Positions 57,001-64,000 of a DNA stretch of 64,000 nucleotides are shown piece after piece. Source of the stretch: Cryptomeria japonica (Eukaryota > Streptophyta > Pinopsida > Cupressales > Cupressaceae). The position numbers and the translations under genes were made by a program. The notes below the pieces were generated by a model. It had not been told where the DNA came from, made no database searches, and was given only the letters and a program-made list of their open reading frames with translations. How positions within the stretch are numbered: the stretch's first letter is position 1; each line of letters begins with the position of its first letter. The stretch lies in assembly GCF_030272615.1 (NCBI RefSeq), contig NC_081407.1:375079018-375143017 (forward strand). The letters are read 5' to 3'.

Positions 57001-59138
57001 TCTTTTTGTGTGTAAGAAATAGGTACAAAGTTATGTTCGGGAGGATCAACATAATTCATAGAGATGAATAGATTTATCTTTCGACATTGGAAAATTCGGA
57101 GGACCATGGCGAATTATTACTACCTAGTCCCAAAAAATCAGGTCGAACTTCTAGGAATAGATCTATGACATCTTATTTTGTCCAGATTTGGGTTGGTGGT
57201 TCCGTACAACATTTGTAGCTCACTTTTTCTGCCAAACAACTTCAATAATCACCTATTTTTCCTTAATATACTACAATCCAATTTAATTCAACTCAAAGAG
57301 GAGAAATCCCTATCCAAGGAACCAATAATCTAATCAGAATCTTGGTCTTTCATGTCTAGATCTATTAGATTCATCTCCTCTTTAATGTAATGTTTAATTC
57401 TAAGGTAATCTAGTGGTAATTAGGTATATACAACTTAGAAATAGTTAATACAGATTGCTATATTAAGTATATCTTTCATTCTATTTTTTATTTTTATTTT
57501 TAAAAGTATATGTGTCATAGCACATTGTGTTTCTCTCTATAAATGACTAGTACAATCTAAACCAAATTAAATATAATTTCTAATGAGAGGTTGTTAAAAT
57601 TGATCTTATGTATTTATCTATAGAGTCTTTTCACTCTTAACTAAGACACAAAAATAAGAAGAGATCCAAGAACTAACAACTTGAAAGCCCAATTTTTGGC
57701 TCTGATACCAAATGTAATTGCACTTTCCTCCAAGACTTAAATTAAGTAATTCCAACATAATTAATGGACTAAATATTAATGTTGAGATCACTCATAAGAT
57801 GTGATCTGATTAAATTAGATGTAAAAAACCAAAGTAACTATAACATGTAATAATTTTACAGGAATTATAAAGTCAATTATTAACATAATAAATTGAATAA
57901 CATAGCCACATAATTCAACCATATTCTTATAGAATTAAGGTTTCCAATACTATGTTTGAGGGATGGATCTATCTTAAGGATTGATCTTAACATAAGGTTC
58001 GAAGTATGGAAAATGAAGATTAATAAATCCAAAGAATGGATCTACAGATCAACAGAGGTTCATGGATAGTAGCACAAGGATTATTAGGAATTAATTTGTG
58101 GTGGTGTCTCCCATGAAGCAATTTAGTGATAGGGACTGTTGTATATGAATGAGGGAAAGAAGAAAACTAAGCTGAAAAAGGCTTAAGAATTGTATAGAAA
58201 GGGAGTGGCTCAAAGAAATAGTATACTTTTTAAAATGAAAATGAGGGGTTTATTCTCAAAGAAGTTGATAGAATTGTAGAAATTGGGGCTAGGGTAGGAT
58301 ACTTATATCACTTTGTCTTGATACCAATTTATATGGCTTATCGACTTTCCATGTAATTTCTCTTTTTTTTAATAGAGGGAGCTACCCGATTACTTGGAGC
58401 ACTTACCTATAAAAAAAATAACTCTCGAATAATTAAAATAACTTTAAGTAGAAAAATAGATAATTTAATTTTTATAATAATATTCATATTTATATTATTA
58501 TTGAAAAATAGAAATAAAAATAATTTATAATTGATAATAAGATTTATTATAAATTGTTGACTACAAATTCTACAATAATTCAATGAAAATGGTTAGATAA
58601 CTTAAAAATTAAATAAAAATTATTCAATAAATTAAAAAAATAAAATAAGATTGATCTTTTTGAAATTTTTAGATAGATTAATTTAATATCTATAATAATA
58701 ATGTAATGTAGTGTTGATTTGATTCTATTGGTGCATTGATTTGTACTATTGTATTGAAATTTTCATTTTGACAAAATGAACTTCAATTCACTTTTAGGAA
58801 ATTTACTATCAAAGTTAAATTCAACTAATTAATCAAATAATGGTTGATTTTTACTAATCAACTAATTAATCAAATAATATGCTATATCTGGTTTAGACAT
58901 TTTGTTAAAGGGTTTCAGATCCCTTAAAAACCTCTTTTTACCTTAATCAAAAACTAATTAATCAAATTTAATCAACTTCGACTAAGCTTGTAGCAATTTT
59001 TCTATAAAACTTAAAATCAACTAATTAATGAATTATTTATTTTAAGGAATAATTTAATTTTAAACCCTTAGTCATAGTTGCACCTCATACAATTCAAGCT
59101 TGGGGTCATGGTCTAATCTAAAAGCTATAATCTTTCTG

Positions 59139-59262
59139 ATTTTTTGCATCAATTTTTTGGATCACACTCCTTGATCCATCATCAAGATGAGAGAGCTATA
59201 GGAGAGAAAATCCTAATGATGGATCACAGGGTGTGATCTAAAAAATTGATGCAAAAAATCCT
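59139..59262. repeat. Foldback hairpin, copy 2
   Basis: This is the duplicate of the hairpin at 12192-12318. The arms keep GATTTTTTGCATCAA and GGATCACAC pairing with TTGATGCAAAAAATC, and the loop is nearly unchanged. A short TTTTTTGTGTAGG segment just left of the arm in copy 1 is absent here. Confidence 0.6.
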
Positions 59263-61247
59263 ACATAGTTGAATCCAAAAACAAAAAATAAGAATCGCAG
59301 TGAGCTATGGAAATCTAGTCAACACATTTTTCACTTGCCTCTGAAAAAATAATAAATAATTTTATTACAATACTAAAAAGACAAGTATTCCCACTGACAC
59401 TTGTATTTTATTACTTTAGTAGGGAAAGGACCCTGAACCCTCACAAAACAACAACAACAACAAAGAGCAATAAAACAACCCCAGACATCACATAGCTAGG
59501 TACCCAACATAGAGCAAAGATGCTAGCCTTCAGAAGTAATAGAAAATATACAGACTAAAGTAGCAACCCAGATTACTCCTACCATACTTCCTACATTAAG
59601 GACTAACTAAAATAACAAATAATTGAGTAAAGTAGATAGTAACAACAGTTCTCAGATTCAAAATTAATAATAAGTCTTAGGGGTTTCGCAAGCCCAATAA
59701 ACCATAAGTCTAGAGACTTAATAATGAGCATCATAAACCAAAATGTAAAATAACTAGAACAATCTAAAACTATATTAATAGCAAGAAACAACATCACAAT
59801 CACACCACCTAAACAACAACCTAATTGTCCCTGATGAGATTCCAGTTTTCAACTAGTCTTTTCATTTGCTCCTACCATGCCTCTTGGTTCAGCATGACAC
59901 TTGTTTTTCCTTAGATTAAAAGATTTTTAAATTTTAATTTATTCTGAAATGCTATTCTTTTTAATTGCATCAAGACTTACATATAAAAATAGAAAATAGT
60001 AAACAGTAAAAGACACTCCAACTTAAGAAGGAAGAAAATCCTTTTAATAATATTTAAATATTTATTATTTAATTTTATTTACTAAATGAACAACAAGAGG
60101 TGGGGCCTCACCTAATTTCTTTTCACATAAACCTAGAGGACCTAACCTAACCTTTCACATAAGTGTGCAATTACAATGGTAAGATGACTGACTATATGTC
60201 TATACTAGTAGCTAACCAATAATAAGAGGTAGAACCTACATGCAATTACAATAATTTTATTTACTAAGCCAATAGTAAGAAGGAGGGCTTCACCTCTCTC
60301 CACATAAACATGGAGGTCCTAACCTAACCTTCCACATGAACATGCAATTACAATAGCAAGATAACTATGACACTTTTTTCTCACTAGATTAAAAGATTTT
60401 TAAATTTTAATTTATTTTAGAATCATATTTTTTCTTAATTGTATCAAGACTCTTGCATATTAAAATAGATAATAGTAAATAGTTAAAAACACTCCAACAT
60501 TAAAAAAAATAAAAAAATTCTATTAATATTATTTAAATAGTCATTCCTTAATTTTATTTAGTAAACCAACAACAAGAGAGGGCCTCATCTAAGTTTCCAC
60601 ATAAATATGAAGGGCCTAACCTAACTTTTCACATAAACATACAATTACATTGACAACATGACTGACTATATGTCTATATAGTAGTTCACCTAACCTTTAA
60701 CATAAACATACAACTAGCTGTTGCATGGTTTATTTTCGTGCAACGGGAAGCCGATAGGCGATCAAGCATGCAAGGTTAAGGGCATGGCTAGTGATTTAGT
60801 AACATTCAATAAAAAGATTTTGAACTTTACGAAAATAAAATATACAATGACAATTAGCATTAACAAAACTTTTTTCAAAAATGAACATAAATATCAATTG
60901 TCAATTGCAATTTTTTTATATTTATTGACAAAATAACATTGATAAAAAAATGCACAACACTAAAAAGTACCATCCACAATTAGATGGTTTCTGAATAGGT
61001 ATGCACTACAGTTGCACAACTCAAGGCATGGGGATTTTATGCAGGATTAACGAACAAGTTAGATACTTGTATTCTTTGTTGTTGTGCATCTATTTTTGGT
61101 TGCAAGGTTTAGGTGAAAATAGAATTACCTAAAACCTATCACAAGGATTGTGTTTGTATTCATATTCAATTTTGCCATGGGAAAAATTTGGAAAAAGTTC
61201 ATTAAGTGATATAGTTTAGGAAAAAAATTGTCATTTGATTCAAATAA

Positions 61248-61469
61248 TATAAAGTTACAATAAAGGTTCCAACCTCTGCTCATGCAAGGAGGGAAAGCAC
61301 TCAAAAGGTGAAACCTAAGCCCATTGTTGCTGCTAGTTCTTTGGGTCCTGCATATATAGTTAAGCTAGATCCCGTTCAACCAGTAGCCAAACCTCAAAGC
61401 GTTGATAATTGTTATGTTACATTGTTAGAGGACATGAAGGCCCTTGGTGCACTTGATGATGAAAATTGA
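61248..61469 (+). other. Protein-like open segment without start codon
   Basis: A 73-codon open stretch ends in a TGA at 61467-61469. It reads KVPTSAHARRESTQKVKP, then IVAASSLGPAYIVKLDPVQP and CYVTLLEDMKALGALDDEN. The composition (Lys, Pro, Ser, Val, then a Leu/Asp-rich helix-like end) is that of a soluble plant protein, unlike the chance frames nearby. I do not recognise the family. It may be a stranded exon carried by the insertion. There is no ATG near its start; an upstream splice acceptor is possible but weak. Confidence 0.3.
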
Positions 61470-62139
61470 TACAATTCCTATTTAGATTATGTTTAACTAC
61501 TCTCAAGTTCCCAAGATAGAACAATTGATTAGTACAAGAAGTGTACATATTATTGACCAATGCAGCACACTATATGTTGGGTGATTTGTAAGAGAAGTCT
61601 TCAAGAGTATTGATGTTATTGATAACTGTTGATTTACTCAACTAATCTTGTTAATCAAATTTTATCCAAAGATGTTATATAATTGCAGGGTGGTAGGGTT
61701 GCCTTGTTCTTCGTTATTGCTGCATTTATGTGAGAATTCTAACACATGTTGAGTACAATTTAATTTTAGTTCAATGCCACCATTCGTAGTTTTGCTAAGT
61801 TATTTGGGGCTCTTATATTTCATGATAGCAATTCCAGCATTCTCTGTGTTATAAACAACAACTACTCTTTCATGATAACAATTCTAACATTTATACTCAA
61901 GGTTTCACTCTATGTTGATTTTTTTATAATATGTTATTTGGGTTGTTTAACAAGTGTGCTTTGACAAAGAAAATGTCAAAGTCCTATAATAGTCCTTGAT
62001 ATTGCATTGGGAGAGTTTCTTTGTAGATGTCATTTAGCATATTGATGTGTAACATTATGCTTAAAATGTTTTAGAAACTTGTTATCTTATTTGGGAGATG
62101 TTCACGATGGGTAACGTGGATAAAATATGTCAAGATATC

Positions 62140-63305
62140 TGCAAATGTCACACAATAAAATATTTGCCATTATATAATTCATAAATAATTATATATTCTC
62201 CATTTAATTATGTATTATAATTTAAATTATATTTTTTCTATACTTTATAGTACAATTAACTTTGTATACTTATAATTCAAAATTCAAAAGTGCAAAAAGT
62301 TTATTATAATGTAACCTTTATATACTTTAAAGTTTATTCACTTTTGAATGATAATAAACTTTGTTTCACTTTGAAGTGAAAGCTTAAGATCATTTATTAA
62401 ATTTATTCACTTTTAAATTATAATAAATTTTATTCACTTATAAGTGAAAATTTATAAGTGTATAAAATTTATCCACTTTTGAATAAACTTATAAGTGAAA
62501 CTTTATTCACTTTTGAATTATAAGTAATAGTTTTTCACTTTGGAATTATAATATAAAGTATATAAAAGCTATATTATAATAAACTTTATACACTTTTGAA
62601 TTATAAGTGTATAAATTAAAAGTGCATAAATTTTATTATTTATATCTATATTATTTATAAAGTTTATAAACATACCTAATAATAAATTTTATAAAGTTTT
62701 ATAACTTTATATATTAAATATGAAACTTTAAATTATAATATTTAAATTTGATTATGAAGTTAAACTTTAAAGTATATTAAAGTTTAATATAGTTTAATAA
62801 ATTTTACATTTTAAATTAACATCATGTTTAATATTTTATATTTAACTCTACTTTTTAAATTAAAATTAAATATATATTTAATATTAAAATAAATGACAAT
62901 AAAATGACAACCAAAATATTAATAATCTAAATTTAAAAATAATATTCAATATTTCAACATAAATATTAAATATAAAGATATATTGAAAAATAAAAAATAT
63001 AATATGAATATTGTACATTTATATAAAAATATATTAAAAATTAAAAAATAATAATTTTTTTTATTAAACTATTTTTAAAAAAAAATTATTAAGTAAAATA
63101 TAAATAAAATATATTAAATTTAAGATATATTAAAAATAAATAAATTATAATATAAATAGAATACATTAAAAAATAAAAATAAGTATAAATAAAATACAGT
63201 TAAAAAATATATATTTAAAAAATAATATAGAAAAAATATATTCAAATTTTTAAAAAATAATATAGAAAAATATCTTCAAATTTTTTAAAAATATAATTAA
63301 AAATT
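62140..63305. repeat. Extremely AT-rich, self-complementary stretch
   Basis: Words such as AAACTTTATACACTTTTGAA and their complements recur in both directions from 62260 to 62640, followed by long A/T runs with almost no G or C to 63300. It can form many hairpins. No coding potential. Confidence 0.7.
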
Positions 63306-63805
63306 CATTAAATGCGGCGAGAGAGGGGGGTGGGGTGTGGGCCCAAACCGGACTGCATACTTTTAGCAGGCGTAGTACTGGATTTGTACTTGCAGGAAGG
63401 CAAGGTCATTCACAATTATAAGTCCTGCGATGATATTATCGTTGGTGGGGCCGGCAAGTTTTGAACAGTTTTACTTTAGCAGTGTGAGACATGACGTAAC
63501 TTGGCTTTCCTTTTCGACGGCACCAGAAAATGTGAAAACGATCCCTGGAAAACAGTAATAACCCACATAAACCACATACTGACACTTTTCCGACTTAAAA
63601 GACCCCATACAAAGAGTCTATCGGCTCAATTACAATGACAAGATGACTGATTATATATCGATATAATAGTTCATCTAACCTTTCACATAAATATGCAATT
63701 AAAATGACAAGATGACTGACTAATAGTTAACCAACAAGAAGAGGCAGAACCTTCACACAATGACAATAGCAATTAGTAGTTTTTCTCCCAACTGTACATC
63801 CAACC

Positions 63806-64000
63806 TTATGATGGGTCGTCAGTGGTGAGCTTCCAGGAGGGAAAAGCAGAGATAGGAAACTTCTTTGGTAGGGTCAATCCAAACGTTTCCTCCCTATCCA
63901 AACCGCCCTCCACATTCCAATGAAAGCAATGTATGAGCTGAGCCACAACCAAGTAAACAGAAGAAAGCCCCATGTAAATCCCAGGGCATCCTCTCCTTCC
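63806..64000 (-). CDS. Cytochrome P450, CYP71 clan (CYP750-like), copy 2, 3' end
   Basis: The last 64 codons and stop of a second P450 start at GRRGCPG of the haem-binding loop (equivalent to residues 445-451 of copy 1, haem Cys included) and run through IYMGLSSVYLVVAQLIHCFH, NVEGGLDREE, GLTLPKKFPISAFPSWKL and TTDDPS. Only four bases differ from copy 1 in 195; two of them change residues (Asp to Gly and Asn to Asp). No break is visible. The rest of the gene lies beyond the window, so whether it is whole is unknown. If copy 1 is dead, this may be the working paralogue. Confidence 0.9.
   Translation of the reverse strand, partial: GRRGCPGIYMGLSSVYLVVAQLIHCFHWNVEGGLDREETFGLTLPKKFPISAFPSWKLTTDDPS

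Larger units (their letters stand above)
60713..63635. other. 2.9-kb insertion unique to duplication copy 2
   Basis: Homology with copy 1 stops at CATAAACATACAA (60712) and resumes near 63640. The segment has three parts: ordinary-composition DNA (60713-61500) with a protein-like frame, AT-rich DNA (61500-63305) whose right half is over 85% A+T and carries many TATAAGTGAA and CACTTTTGAATTATA words in both orientations, and a GC-rich end (63306-63620) with GGGCCC and CCGG words. No terminal inverted repeats, LTRs or target duplication could be fixed. It is unlike the elements elsewhere in the window. Confidence 0.6.
56301..64000 (+). repeat. Segmental duplication, copy 2
   Basis: It is collinear with 7085-14300 in direct orientation, about 49 kb to the right. 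It lacks the copy-1 segments at 8203-8898 and 9376-10984 and carries an extra segment of about 2.9 kb (60713-63635). It reaches the window edge inside the P450 coding sequence, so the duplicate gene and perhaps a second BURP copy lie beyond. Confidence 0.9.

Overview
This window looks like nuclear DNA of a seed plant with a large, repeat-rich genome, most likely a gymnosperm. The clues are an A-type cytochrome P450 that resembles the gymnosperm CYP750 group, a BURP-domain gene, a 15-kb Tat/Ogre-type Ty3/Gypsy element, a plant-type tRNA-Phe and long AT-rich stretches with almost no coding capacity. The taxon is an inference; no species is claimed.

Layout. Bases 1-1140 hold two clusters of a short palindromic satellite. 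They are followed by a G/T-rich minisatellite and a GGGCCC-rich stretch. Bases 2040-6656 are a broken Ty1/Copia element on the minus strand with one recognisable LTR. Bases 7085-14300 are the first copy of a segmental duplication that ends inside a P450 gene. Its second copy lies in the same orientation about 49 kb away (56301 to the right edge) and carries the last 64 codons of a second P450. The island 14097-16919 has the only host protein genes with substantial sequence, both on the minus strand: a two-exon P450 whose frame is cut by one amber codon, and a two-exon BURP (RD22/PG1-beta-like) gene with several lesions. The BURP stop lies only about 115 bp upstream of the P450 start. Bases 17000-34870 are mostly unassigned AT-rich DNA. 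They contain a complete 303-bp TRIM element (17967-18269), microsatellites, an ankyrin-like fragment, a decayed retroelement gag with zinc knuckles and two degenerate tandem arrays. Bases 34879-50326 are a young-looking Tat-type Gypsy element on the minus strand with both LTRs, primer-binding site, polypurine tract and all expected domains. It sits inside a TA microsatellite within an older tandem array. A tRNA-Phe (GAA) gene with a 7-bp duplication in its variable loop lies at 51349-51428. Bases 52806-55845 are a second, degenerate Copia-like or non-autonomous LTR element. Within duplication copy 2, an insertion of about 2.9 kb (60713-63635) has no counterpart in copy 1.

Reading as a whole. 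The region is a P450 locus that was duplicated with its 3' flank and then invaded by LTR elements of different ages. The upstream P450 copy and the neighbouring BURP gene are probably pseudogenes. The second P450 copy is clean over the little that is visible. The least explained structures are a 20-bp-periodic array of AGCGCT motifs in the Gypsy 5' leader, an unusually long tRNA-complementary primer-binding site, the tRNA-Phe with an enlarged variable loop and the palindromic satellite at the left edge.
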